Of a stretch of 36,106 nucleotides of DNA, positions 16,323 through 26,495 are shown in pieces. The translations under genes and the position numbers were made by a program. The notes below the pieces were generated by a model. That model searched no databases. It worked only from the letters and a program-made list of their open reading frames with translations, and had not been told where the DNA came from. Origin of the DNA: Gammaproteobacteria bacterium (GTDB taxonomy: Bacteria; Pseudomonadota; Gammaproteobacteria; Ga0077554; Ga007554); the NCBI GenBank assembly GCA_023266055.1, contig JAHFRW010000028.1, positions 1 to 36,106 on the forward strand, given 5' to 3'. The stretch's first letter is position 1, and each line of letters begins with the position of its first letter.

Positions 16323-17432
16323 TCATAATTGTAATGACACTGCTTTAATCGAAGCATAAACACGCTGGCCAGGCGACAAGTTCAGCGCAAGTAACGATTT
16401 ACGGGTAATCGTTGCCAGCATCAAACAACCCGCATCCAGCTTTACATCAACAGCCGATTTTCCCGACGTGGAAGCACCAATTTCCACGACATGCGCCTCA
16501 AAAATATTAAGAATACTGGTCGGCCCTGGCGGCGGGGTCAAAGACAAACTCACGTTACGTGACAAAATATGAACGCGCAAGGAATCACCGACGCTTGATA
16601 ATTGGTACGGCACATATAAACGTCGGCCATAAAATTCCAGACAGGTAAGACCAAACTCCGGCTCGTGCGCAACGACCTGTGTATCAATAACTGCTCCGGC
16701 AACATCCCCCTGGTGCTCAAACACATCCAGTCGCGAAAATATTTCATGAACAGAACCTGTAATGGTGGCCTGCCCTTCATTGACCAGCACCAGTGTATCC
16801 GCCAACTGTACAATCTCCTGTATCGAATGACTGACGTACACGATCGGCAAATTCATTTCGCGGTTCAGACGCTTGATAAATGGCAAAATTTCAGCCTTGC
16901 GTTGCGCGTCCAGTGACGCCAGTGGCTCGTCCATCAATAATAGGCATGGGTTACTCAACACGGCACGCCCCATTGATACCCGCTGCTGCTCTCCTGTGGA
17001 TAGATAATGCGGGTAACGATCCAATAAGGCACCGATACCCAATATTTCGACAACGTGATCCCACAATACACGGCGCTGCAATAAAGGAGTGCGTTTGAAT
17101 CCATAATCAAGATTGTCACGCACCGTCAAATGCGGAAACAAACAGGGCTGCTGAGATACCATTCCCACGGTACGCTCGTGCACAGGTAAAAAAATACCCT
17201 TGCTCGTATCCTGCCACACCGCGCCATTCACAGACACAAATCCCGAGGGACAGCGCTCCAACCCCGCCAGACACCGTAACAATGTGGTTTTGCCACTGCC
17301 GGAACGACCAAATACCGCGATAATACCTTGTCCAGGCAGATCCAGCGGAATATCCAGGTGCGCATGCAAATGAAAGCTCTGTTGTCGGGCGTTTGAATGT
17401 GTCAAATCACATTGCACAATCAGGCGTGTCAC
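16323..17432 (-). CDS. modC: Molybdate ABC transporter ATP-binding protein
   Basis: A 369-residue ABC ATPase that drives molybdate import. Walker A is GRSGSGKTT, Walker B is LLLMDEPLASLD, and a switch His is in YVSHS. The signature reads LSTGEQQRV, with Thr in place of the second Gly of LSGGE/Q. After about residue 300 comes the Mop/TOBE region that can bind oxyanion. The start is GTG at 17430-17432, forming a GTGA overlap with the modB stop; a longer frame to 17519 would overlap modB with unlike sequence. Tight overlap means cotranslation with modB. The 20-bp gap to mltD, which converges, holds only a weak GGCC hairpin. Confidence 0.95.
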   Translation of the reverse strand: MTRLIVQCDLTHSNARQQSFHLHAHLDIPLDLPGQGIIAVFGRSGSGKTTLLRCLAGLERCPSGFVSVNGAVWQDTSKGIFLPVHERTVGMVSQQPCLFPHLTVRDNLDYGFKRTPLLQRRVLWDHVVEILGIGALLDRYPHYLSTGEQQRVSMGRAVLSNPCLLLMDEPLASLDAQRKAEILPFIKRLNREMNLPIVYVSHSIQEIVQLADTLVLVNEGQATITGSVHEIFSRLDVFEHQGDVAGAVIDTQVVAHEPEFGLTCLEFYGRRLYVPYQLSSVGDSLRVHILSRNVSLSLTPPPGPTSILNIFEAHVVEIGASTSGKSAVDVKLDAGCLMLATITRKSLLALNLSPGQRVYASIKAVSLQL

Positions 17433-18109
17433 AGCACACGTACCCGCGCGTGCCGGTTCAGCGTATAAACCACCAGTAATACAATAAAGGTGAATATCAA
17501 TAATATGCTTGCAAGCCAATGGGCACTGGCATAATCCAGCGTTTCAACATGATCATAAATGGCAATGGAGATAACCCGTGTCTCACCAGGAATATTGCCA
17601 CCCACCATGAGCACTACACCAAACTCACCCAATGTATGTGTAAAACCCAACACAGCTGCCGTGAGATAGCCACGCATCGCCAGTGGCAATGCCACACTGA
17701 AAAAAGCATCCCGCGGTGAGGCACGTAAACACCACGCGGCTTCCAGGGATCTTCGATCCAGCCCTTCAAAGGCGTTTTGTAATGGTTGAACGACAAATGG
17801 CAGTGAATATAATACTGAGGCAATTACCAGCCCGCTGAAGCTGAAAGCGAGCGTGGAGTCTGTAAGCTGCAACCACGGGCCACCCAATGCACCGTGTGGC
17901 CCCAACATGAGCAATAGATAAAATCCCAACACCGTAGGGGGCAACACCAAAGGCAACGCCACTATGGCTTCAATAATGGCACGTCCACGCCAACGCGTGT
18001 TAGCCAGCCACCAGGCCAGTGGTGTGGCAAGTAACAGCAACAGCAGGGTACTGACACCCGCCAGTTGCAGGCTTAGCCACAGTGGCGCAAGATCCAGCGC
18101 GTTGGGCAT
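17429..18109 (-). CDS. modB: Molybdate ABC transporter permease
   Basis: A 226-residue inner-membrane permease (E. coli ModB is 229) with about five to six transmembrane helices. The coupling loop that docks on ModC is the EAA-type segment near residues 140-165 (SLEAAWCLRASPRDAFFSVALPLAMRG). The PLVLPPTVLGFYLL and HTLGEFGVVLMVGGNIPGETRV blocks are typical of ModB. It starts 3 bp after modA and overlaps modC by 4 bp, so the three genes form one operon, modABC. Confidence 0.96.
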   Translation of the reverse strand: MPNALDLAPLWLSLQLAGVSTLLLLLLATPLAWWLANTRWRGRAIIEAIVALPLVLPPTVLGFYLLLMLGPHGALGGPWLQLTDSTLAFSFSGLVIASVLYSLPFVVQPLQNAFEGLDRRSLEAAWCLRASPRDAFFSVALPLAMRGYLTAAVLGFTHTLGEFGVVLMVGGNIPGETRVISIAIYDHVETLDYASAHWLASILLIFTFIVLLVVYTLNRHARVRVL

Positions 18110-18112
18110 TGA

Positions 18113-18859
18113 TTACTTTGTCCCGTAACCTGACTGCTGTATCAGCATGCGTGCCTGTGCAGTTTGCATAAATGTCATAAAAGCGCGGGCAGCACTATTA
18201 TTTTCCGCTTTTTTGAGCAACACCATGTCCTGTATGATAGGATCATAAAGATCTTCTGGCACCAGCCAATGATCACTTGAAAACGTATTTCTCGGGTTAC
18301 GAATCTGCGCGAGCGCCACAAAACCAACCTGTGCATTACCTGACGCCACAAATTGCAAGACCTGACCCACATCCTCACCCTGCACAATACGAGACTCCAG
18401 GACACTCCACAAGCCCATCGCATTTAATGCCTGGTAAGCCGCGCGACCATACGGTGCCGTAGCCGGGTTGGCTATCGCGACATGACGAATACCTGGCTGC
18501 TGAAGAATCCGGGCACCTTCCTGCGACGTCATCGGGTGCGCACTCCACAACACCAACCGCCCCAAAGCGTAAGTCATACGACGGCCCGGCATCGCCAAGC
18601 CTTCCTTTTCCAGAAGCATGGGATGTTTTTCATCCGCCGCAAGAAATACATCATAAGGTGCTCCATGACGCAATTGCGCATAAAGCTTGCCTGTAGAGCC
18701 GGCGCTGATCAGCAGGCGATGCCCCGTCTCCTGCTCAAACGAAGCCGCCAGGATGTACAAGGTGGTAAGAAAGTTGGTGGCAACAGCAACCTTTACCTCA
18801 TCGGCATAAAGCAGAGGTGACGAAAATGATAAATATAATGACAATAAAATTCGCTTCAT
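18113..18859 (-). CDS. modA: Molybdate-binding periplasmic protein
   Basis: A 248-residue substrate-binding protein with a short signal peptide (LLYADE cleavage region near residue 20). The mature part shows VKVAVATNFLTTL, ISAGSTGKLYAQLRHGAPYDVFLAADEKHP and ANPATAPYGRAAYQAL, the anion-contacting segments of ModA/WtpA-like proteins. The ATG at 18857-18859 is preferred to a TTG at 18877, since the signal peptide then begins MKR; no good ribosome site is seen for either. The 41-bp gap to the phosphatase gene upstream has no promoter that I can recognise, and no ModE-type operator was found. Confidence 0.95.
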   Translation of the reverse strand: MKRILLSLYLSFSSPLLYADEVKVAVATNFLTTLYILAASFEQETGHRLLISAGSTGKLYAQLRHGAPYDVFLAADEKHPMLLEKEGLAMPGRRMTYALGRLVLWSAHPMTSQEGARILQQPGIRHVAIANPATAPYGRAAYQALNAMGLWSVLESRIVQGEDVGQVLQFVASGNAQVGFVALAQIRNPRNTFSSDHWLVPEDLYDPIIQDMVLLKKAENNSAARAFMTFMQTAQARMLIQQSGYGTK

Positions 18860-18900
18860 GTTTTTACTATTATGCAAAACACAGTACTTTCATTTACGCG

Positions 18901-19665
18901 CTACTCCTGAAGCTTGCGCAACAAATCCACATCTACATATGCTGCATCATGCGCATGACCGGAAATAACCTGCATGGAATGCTGAGGCTCACCGAGATGA
19001 TCAAGCACCAGCAATGCACCTGAAAAATCATGATCGTGCGTGTATTCGTTGACGGTGACTATTGTACGCAGACCCGCATCACGTGCTGAACGAAAGCCAT
19101 TTTCAGAATCCTCAAATACTAGGCATTGTGCAGGCTCAAGTTGCATGGCGTGCATGGCATAGTGGTAAATATCCGGCGCAGGTTTCTTGGCTGGCACCAC
19201 ATCACCGGCAGCAATCACTTCAAACCATCGAGCACTGTCACTGCCCAGGGTATGATCCAGAAGTGCAATAACATTATCCGGGGAGGTCGTTGTGGAAATC
19301 GCCAGGCGCAGCCCGGCGGTTCGTGCTTCCTCAAGTAAACGCCGCACACCCGGACGCAGTGGAATCCTGCCTTCGGCCAGTAATTGGGCGTAATAACGGT
19401 TCTTCGCCAGATGCAAACCCATAATAAACTGATCAGGATTATGCAGCGCCGTCGCAGGCAGCGATGGCGAATAATGATCAATATAATAACGAATGCGCTC
19501 TTTGCCTCCCGTAATGCGAAGCAGCTTCCCATACAAATCTACGCTCCAGTCCCAATCCAGCCCGGCCTCAGAAAATGCTGCATTAAATGCAGGGCGATGA
19601 CCATCGCGCTCGGTGTCAGCCAAAGTACCATCAACATCAAAAATCAGTGCAACGATCTGTGTCAT
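18901..19665 (-). CDS. HAD-superfamily phosphatase, CbbY-like
   Basis: A 254-residue HAD hydrolase. Motif I is DVDGTLADTERDGHRPAFN with the catalytic Asp pair; motif II is STTTSPDN; motif III has a Lys in PAKKPAPDIY; motif IV is FEDSENGFRSARDAGL. The cap with YGKLLRITGGKERIRYYI is the pattern of CbbY, which in purple bacteria removes xylulose-1,5-bisphosphate, an inhibitor of RuBisCO. Related HADs act on other sugar phosphates, so the substrate is not certain. The C-terminal tail after residue 220 is longer than in CbbY. It lies 41 bp upstream of modA and 69 bp after panC on the same strand. Confidence 0.85.
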   Translation of the reverse strand: MTQIVALIFDVDGTLADTERDGHRPAFNAAFSEAGLDWDWSVDLYGKLLRITGGKERIRYYIDHYSPSLPATALHNPDQFIMGLHLAKNRYYAQLLAEGRIPLRPGVRRLLEEARTAGLRLAISTTTSPDNVIALLDHTLGSDSARWFEVIAAGDVVPAKKPAPDIYHYAMHAMQLEPAQCLVFEDSENGFRSARDAGLRTIVTVNEYTHDHDFSGALLVLDHLGEPQHSMQVISGHAHDAAYVDVDLLRKLQE

Positions 19666-19703
19666 AATCTACCATATTTATAGTTTAACTATCAGGAATC
19701 AGC

Positions 19704-19720
19704 ATGGCTGTTGCAGCCAT
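19704..19720. other. Small hairpin between panC and the CbbY-like gene
   Basis: ATGGCTG and CAGCCAT form a perfect 7-bp stem with a 3-base loop. A second small palindrome, ATAGTT-T-AACTAT, lies at 19680-19692. Neither is followed by a T-run on the minus strand, so a terminator is not supported; either could be a processing site or an accident. Confidence 0.25.
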
Positions 19721-19734
19721 TGTAAAAATTAAGG

Positions 19735-20583
19735 TCACATTTCTATTTTTATATTGTCAATCAAACGTGTCTCCCCCAACCAGGCCGCCGCCAATATAAT
19801 CAATTGGCTGTCGCCAGGCTCAGGCGGCAAAAAATCATCTTTCCGGCGTACCGTAAAATAATCTGGAACAAATCCGGCATTGCGTAATAACTGCATGCCC
19901 TGCTCTGCAAGCAACGTATAATTCCGCTCACCCTTTAAAATGTGTTCGTGCGCCGCACATAAAATCTGATAAAGGCGTGGCGCACACAGACGTTGGTCGG
20001 CGGCAAGATAGCCATTGCGTGAACTCATCGCCAAACCATCCGGTTCACGTACCGTGGGCACACTCAGAATGGTAATCGGCAGGCACAGATCAGACACCAT
20101 GCGACGAATCACCAGTAATTGCTGATAATCCTTTTCACCAAATACCGCAATATCAGGTTGTACGATATTAAAGAATTTATTAACAACCGTGGCGACACCG
20201 GTAAAATGACCCGGACGGGATGCGCCACATAAAATATCGGATAAGCCAATCACCTCGATGCGCGTGGCATGCACCATGCCACGCGGGTATAGCTCTGCTA
20301 CTTCCGGAGCAAACAAGGCATGCACACCATTTTCAGCAAGCTTGATGCTGTCTGCAGAAAGTGTGCGCGGATAGGTTGTAAAATCTTCATTGGCACCAAA
20401 CTGCATGGGATTAACAAAAATGCTTGCCACGACCCGATCAGCACGGTGCGCGGCCTGGGACATGAGATGAATATGACCGGCATGAAGATTACCCATGGTT
20501 GGAACAAAGGCAATGCGTTCGCCCTTACTCCGCCACGTGTTGATGTGGCCGCGCAATTCAGCAATGGTACGGGCTGTACGCAT
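19735..20583 (-). CDS. panC: Pantothenate synthetase
   Basis: A 282-residue enzyme that joins pantoate and beta-alanine with ATP, the last step of pantothenate synthesis. It shows VPTMGNLHAGHIHLM (nucleotidyltransferase HIGH-like motif), FVNPMQFGANEDFTTYPRT, FTGVATVVNKFFNIVQPD, FGEKDYQQLLVIRRMV and MSSRNGYL (KMSKS-like). The ATG at 20581-20583 overlaps the panB stop by one base (TAATG), so the two genes are translated together. Length and motifs match the E. coli enzyme (283). Confidence 0.98.
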   Translation of the reverse strand: MRTARTIAELRGHINTWRSKGERIAFVPTMGNLHAGHIHLMSQAAHRADRVVASIFVNPMQFGANEDFTTYPRTLSADSIKLAENGVHALFAPEVAELYPRGMVHATRIEVIGLSDILCGASRPGHFTGVATVVNKFFNIVQPDIAVFGEKDYQQLLVIRRMVSDLCLPITILSVPTVREPDGLAMSSRNGYLAADQRLCAPRLYQILCAAHEHILKGERNYTLLAEQGMQLLRNAGFVPDYFTVRRKDDFLPPEPGDSQLIILAAAWLGETRLIDNIKIEM

Positions 20584-21404
20584 TAATTAAACGTATGCTC
20601 AGCAGCTGGAAAGCTGCCACTCTTGACAGCACGTACATACGCTTCAATGGCACCCTGCAGAGACGCATTTCCCTGCATAAAATTCCTGGAAAATTTGGGT
20701 CGCTTGCCATGTGTGATATCCAGCATATCGTACAGCACCAATACCTGAGCATCGCACGCGGGCCCTGCACCAATACCGATCACGGGGATATCCATGGTTT
20801 TTGTAATTTCCTCTGCCAGGGTTGCAGGCACACATTCCAGCAATAACATATCTGCCCCGGCCGCCTGGAGAGCATACGCATCTTCCTGCATTTTTTGTGC
20901 TACGTGAGTTTCACGCCCCTGTACACGATACCCACCCAATTTGTGCACAGATTGTGGCTGCAAACCCAGATGTGCGCATACGGGTATGCCACGCGCCACC
21001 AGTTGACGCACAACCTCTACCTGCACTGCGCCGCCCTCCAGCTTCACCATGTGCGCCCCACCCTCCTGCATCAAACGCGCCGCATTATGTAATGCCTGTT
21101 CAACCGTGGTGTAACTCATAAAGGGCATGTCTGTCATTAACAGTGACTGGTGGCATCCGCGCGACACACAGGCGCTGTGATACACCATATCATCCATGGT
21201 CACAGGCAATGTAGAATTATGCCCTTGTACTACCATACCCAGTGAATCACCCACCAATATTACTTCTACACCTGCCGTGTCTACCACTTGTGCCAGACTG
21301 GCATCATATGCCGTCAGGCAGGCGAATTTTTCACCTCTGGTTTTCATTTCACGCAAAGTGTTTATGGTAATTTGTGGCAAGGTTTGTGAGGCAGTCACGG
21401 CCAT
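20583..21404 (-). CDS. panB: 3-methyl-2-oxobutanoate hydroxymethyltransferase
   Basis: A 273-residue enzyme that makes ketopantoate from alpha-ketoisovalerate and methylene-tetrahydrofolate. The TIM barrel includes [71 protein letters not shown] and [20 protein letters not shown]. The ATG at 21402-21404 is used because AGAGGA lies six bases upstream; a TTG one codon earlier is the only alternative. It is the first of the panB-panC pair. The enzyme needs Mg and folate, which fits with folK upstream in the same run. Confidence 0.98.
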   Translation of the reverse strand: MAVTASQTLPQITINTLREMKTRGEKFACLTAYDASLAQVVDTAGVEVILVGDSLGMVVQGHNSTLPVTMDDMVYHSACVSRGCHQSLLMTDMPFMSYTTVEQALHNAARLMQEGGAHMVKLEGGAVQVEVVRQLVARGIPVCAHLGLQPQSVHKLGGYRVQGRETHVAQKMQEDAYALQAAGADMLLLECVPATLAEEITKTMDIPVIGIGAGPACDAQVLVLYDMLDITHGKRPKFSRNFMQGNASLQGAIEAYVRAVKSGSFPAAEHTFN

Positions 21405-21462
21405 CAAAAAATCCTCTGATATTATCCTGAAAACGGTGGCTGAAGGTCGCCTGTTTTTTTAA

Positions 21463-22125
21463 TTATAAATCAAACGGCAAGGGATTGAAGTAATGGCGCC
21501 CACTGCGTGGAGCACACACATGCTCAATCAACTCATTATAATCCTTATCGTTATCAATAAAGTTGGCGGCGGCGGCATTCACGATCAATAATGGCGCGGC
21601 GGCGTAATGATGAAAAAATTGTGCGTAGGCATCAACCAGACGTTGCAGATAAGCGGATTCAATCAGTTTTTCATAACCCAGCCCACGTCTGGCAATCCGT
21701 GCCAGCAACACTTCCACGGGCGCCTGAAGATAAATCACCAAATCAGGTGCAGGAATGTCCAGCGTCAGTTGACGATATACCTGATCGTAAAGCATGAGCT
21801 CATCATCTTCCAGAGTAACCTCGGCAAAGAGCCGATCTTTTTCCATCAGGAAATCTGCCACACGACTACTCTGAAACATATCGGTCTGGCGCACCGCCTG
21901 CATTTGACGTGTGCGTTGTAACAGGAAAAATAGCTGTGCGGGCAGAGCCGCCTGACGAGGGCTTTGGTAGAACCGTTCCAGGAATGGATTAGCGTCGGCC
22001 TCTTCCAGTAATACCTCACTACCAAAGGTTTCTGCCAGCCGCTTTACCAGACTGGTCTTGCCCACACCGATAGGTCCTTCAACAACCAAATGGCGCGGGG
22101 CATGTTGTTTTATGTCTGATTTCAC
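21463..22125 (-). CDS. Deoxynucleoside kinase family protein
   Basis: A 220-residue P-loop kinase of the deoxyguanosine/deoxyadenosine kinase family. The P-loop is VVEGPIGVGKTSL; later come the substrate motif SRVADFLMEKDRLFA (an altered ERS-type block), VYRQL, PDLVIYLQAPVEVLLARIARRG and the LID with YLQRLVDAYAQFFHHY. It would phosphorylate deoxynucleosides for salvage. The start is GTG at 22123-22125; an ATG two bases away is out of frame. It follows folK by 14 bp. Such genes often lie between folK and panB in gammaproteobacteria; the exact substrate cannot be told. Confidence 0.9.
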   Translation of the reverse strand: MKSDIKQHAPRHLVVEGPIGVGKTSLVKRLAETFGSEVLLEEADANPFLERFYQSPRQAALPAQLFFLLQRTRQMQAVRQTDMFQSSRVADFLMEKDRLFAEVTLEDDELMLYDQVYRQLTLDIPAPDLVIYLQAPVEVLLARIARRGLGYEKLIESAYLQRLVDAYAQFFHHYAAAPLLIVNAAAANFIDNDKDYNELIEHVCAPRSGRHYFNPLPFDL

Positions 22126-22139
22126 ATCGGATCTCGTGG

Positions 22140-22670
22140 TTATGCCGTTAACAGTGGCGAGCAGGATAATGTATCATGAATCCGGCAATGTGCAGCCAGC
22201 TCGCGGACACTACCTTGGCCCGGCACATACGCATCCGGTGCAATTTCAAACAACGGATATAATACAAAGCTGCGTTCGGACAATCGCGGGTGTGGCACCG
22301 TCAGTGCTGTGCTCTCCCATTGCCTATCAGCATACAGTAGCAGATCAAGATCCAGCGTACGCGGCCCCCAACGCTCACCACGGCGTGTTCGCCCATGTTG
22401 CTGCTCCAACGCCTGCAGTTCTGTCAAAAGTTGCAGTGGGGTCAGCTGTGTATCAAGCGCAGCGACGGCATTGATATAATCCGGCTGGCTGATGGCATCA
22501 CCTGTTGCGCCCGGCAATGGCGCACTCCGATACAATGATGAATATCGCACACAGCGCGTCTCCGGGAGGTGATTTAATGCTGCCAACGCGGTGCTTATCT
22601 GCATCATCGGATCACCGAGATTACTGCCCAAACCGATATAGACGCGCTCCCATTTAACAGGCGAAATCAC
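22140..22670 (-). CDS. folK: 6-hydroxymethyl-dihydropterin pyrophosphokinase
   Basis: A 176-residue HPPK that transfers pyrophosphate from ATP to the pterin in folate synthesis. Key blocks are YIGLGSNLGDP, SSLYRSAPL, QPDYINAVAAL, LEQQHGRTRRGERWGPRTLDLDLLLY (with the two Mg-binding Asp) and VPHPRLSERSFVLYPLFEIAPD. Its ATG overlaps the stop of pcnB by four bases (ATGA; pcnB stop at 22667-22669), as in the E. coli pcnB-folK operon. Confidence 0.98.
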   Translation of the reverse strand: MISPVKWERVYIGLGSNLGDPMMQISTALAALNHLPETRCVRYSSLYRSAPLPGATGDAISQPDYINAVAALDTQLTPLQLLTELQALEQQHGRTRRGERWGPRTLDLDLLLYADRQWESTALTVPHPRLSERSFVLYPLFEIAPDAYVPGQGSVRELAAHCRIHDTLSCSPLLTA

Positions 22671-24025
22671 TCTGCTGCATCACTTGCTTGAGATGCGCTC
22701 ACCACTTTACTGGATTTGGAACGCGAACGACGTGGTTTTTTCTTGCCTGAACCTGAGGGCGTGCCAGAACGCGGACTCACCATACCCTGCTGTTCATCGC
22801 CATCAACCACCTGAAAACGTGTCCACCAGTCACATAGCGCCTGAATCTCTTCGCCCGCCTCAGCACGCAACAGCATAAAATCATAGGCGGCACGAAAACG
22901 TGGATGTGTTACCGTGACAAACGGCCGTTTGCCTGTAATTTGCGTCAGACGCAACTGCAGGTTCCATATTTCACGCATCGGCAAACTAAAACGCTTCGGG
23001 AGCGCGGTGCGCTGCACCTGACGCGCCACAATAATATTACCCGCCTCCTGTAATGCCTGACTCTCGGTCATATCCTGTGTTTGCATTTGCTGGGCGAGTG
23101 TACGCATGGCTCCCCATAACAAGGCGGCGTAAAGAAATGCGGGGGTCGTGGTTTTACCTGCTGCAATCCGTGCATCTGTATTCGTCAGCGCGCGCGTGAC
23201 CAGCGTCATGGGGAAATGGCTGTCTTCATGCGCCAGATCAGCTTCAGTGTACGGAAACAAGTGCCCAAACAAACCATAATGCCGCAGCAACTCGAACGTT
23301 TGCACCGCGTACCCCCCCATGAATAACTTGAGAGATTCGTCGTATAAACGCGCGGGGGAAATGTCATCGAGCAAATATCCCAGCTTGAACAACGGTGCTT
23401 CTGAATCCGGGTGAATGCGAAACCCCAGCTTGGCCGCAAAGCGTACCGCACGCAACATGCGCACCGGATCTTCACGATAACGTTGCTCGGGATCACCAAT
23501 CAATCGCACCTGGCCCGCTTTCAGATCCGCCAGACCCCCGGTATAATCCACCAGCGAAAAATCGTCGATGTTGTAGTACAAGGCATTAATCGTGAAATCG
23601 CGCCGCCAGGCATCGTCTTCCAGCGAACCGTAAACATTGTCTCGCATGATGCGGCCATCCTTATCAATACGATGCTCCGTATCAACAAAAGCTCCTTCTG
23701 CATCCGCTCCTGTGTCGGATGGGAGTGGCGCCGCACGAAATGTTGCCACTTCAATAATGTCCGCGCCAATCCGCACATGCGCCAAGCGAAAACGGCGACC
23801 GATTAAATGACAACTGCGAAACTGCTCCTGCACTTGTTCGGGCAACGCATTGGTCGCTATGTCAAAGTCCTTGGGTTCCCGCCCCAACAGCATGTCTCGC
23901 ACACCACCGCCCACCAGATAAGCTTGATAACTGGCGTTCTTCAGTCTATACAATACTTTAAGTGCGCCATCACTGATATTGGAACGCGAAATGGTGTGTT
24001 CCGCACGAGGTATAACTTTTACCAT
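22667..24025 (-). CDS. pcnB: Poly(A) polymerase I
   Basis: A 452-residue nucleotidyltransferase that adds 3' poly(A) tails to RNA and so promotes decay. The head domain shows YLVGGGVRDMLLGREPKDFDIATNA with the DxD metal pair, followed by FRLAHVRIGADIIEVATFRA and DFTINALYYNI; the RREDPVRMLRAVRFAAKLGF block follows. The GREPKDFD context and a C terminus rich in Lys, Arg and Ser (from about residue 425) fit PcnB rather than CCA-adding enzyme. The ATG at 24023-24025 is preferred; frames reaching 24076 or 24085 add unlike residues. It opens the operon pcnB-folK-dNK-panB-panC. Confidence 0.95.
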   Translation of the reverse strand: MVKVIPRAEHTISRSNISDGALKVLYRLKNASYQAYLVGGGVRDMLLGREPKDFDIATNALPEQVQEQFRSCHLIGRRFRLAHVRIGADIIEVATFRAAPLPSDTGADAEGAFVDTEHRIDKDGRIMRDNVYGSLEDDAWRRDFTINALYYNIDDFSLVDYTGGLADLKAGQVRLIGDPEQRYREDPVRMLRAVRFAAKLGFRIHPDSEAPLFKLGYLLDDISPARLYDESLKLFMGGYAVQTFELLRHYGLFGHLFPYTEADLAHEDSHFPMTLVTRALTNTDARIAAGKTTTPAFLYAALLWGAMRTLAQQMQTQDMTESQALQEAGNIIVARQVQRTALPKRFSLPMREIWNLQLRLTQITGKRPFVTVTHPRFRAAYDFMLLRAEAGEEIQALCDWWTRFQVVDGDEQQGMVSPRSGTPSGSGKKKPRRSRSKSSKVVSASQASDAAE

Positions 24026-24260
24026 GCTAATGATTGTTCCCGCCTTAGTGTGGATCTGCAAGCAAGGGTTAAACATGAAGTACAAAACATTGATACGAGC
24101 AGCATAATAATATTTTTATATAGGTTAGTCATATCAAGAGGTTGTATAATACCTCGTAGTCATTTGTCTTTCTGGCTCGCGGTACCTTGAGTAAACCCCA
24201 ATAAAAAGAATATAATACCATTTCTTTATACGGTACGCAGGCTGCCTGTCAGCCCGTCCT
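24026..24260. other. Divergent regulatory gap between pcnB and tRNA-Glu
   Basis: This A+T-rich gap of 235 bp carries no gene. It holds a 5-bp-arm hairpin, GAGGT at 24138-24142 and ACCTC at about 24151-24155, and A+T-rich hexamers on the minus strand that may include the pcnB promoter (for example TTGATA followed by AT-rich sequence), but I cannot choose one. The tRNA promoter is listed separately. Confidence 0.4.
24187..24216 (+). promoter_or_regulatory. Promoter of tRNA-Glu
   Basis: TTGAGT (24187-24192) and a perfect TATAAT (24211-24216) are 18 bp apart, and the tRNA begins 44 bp after the -10. A G+C-rich stretch follows the -10, as stable-RNA promoters often have. It is the best -10 on this strand in the gap. 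Confidence 0.65.
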
Positions 24261-24336
24261 GCTCCCTTCGTCTAGCGGCCTAGGACGTTGCCCTCTCACG
24301 GCAGCAACAGGGGTTCAAATCCCCTAGGGAGCACCA
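24261..24336 (+). tRNA. tRNA-Glu (anticodon CUC)
   Basis: A 76-base tRNA with the CCA end encoded. The acceptor stem is GCTCCCT/AGGGAGC (24261-24267, 24326-24332), the T arm is CAGGGG-TTCAAAT-CCCCT, and the anticodon loop CTCTCAC (24293-24299) lies in a stem TTGCC/GGCAG. The anticodon is C-T-C at 24295-24297, reading GAG. The body is that of bacterial tRNA-Glu (CTTCGTCTAG...GCCTAGGAC). Most gammaproteobacteria use a UUC tRNA for both Glu codons, so this is probably an additional isoacceptor. Confidence 0.96.
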
Positions 24337-24413
24337 TACAAATCAATTACTTATAACAACGTCCACCGTATAATCGGAACCGTTCATGTGAAACTCATGG
24401 CACCACCCCATAA

Positions 24414-26455
<2,042 letters not shown>

Positions 26456-26456
<1 letters not shown>

Positions 26457-26480
26457 AAAGTGCCCCACAGTGGCACTTTC
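26456..26480. terminator. Hairpin between convergent ligA and dnaJ
   Basis: A perfect 9-bp stem, GAAAGTGCC (26456-26464) and GGCACTTTC (26472-26480), with a 7-base loop, sits exactly between the two stop codons. The left arm uses the last base of the ligA stop. After it the minus strand reads TATTCTT, a short T-rich run; the plus strand has none. Likely terminates dnaJ transcripts, perhaps ligA as well. Confidence 0.6.
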
Positions 26481-26495
26481 CAGGAACATTGAAAC

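Noticed and set aside
18860-18900. ModE operator or molybdenum-cofactor riboswitch before modA
   Set aside because: The 41-bp gap is too short for a riboswitch and has no inverted repeat resembling the ModE site.
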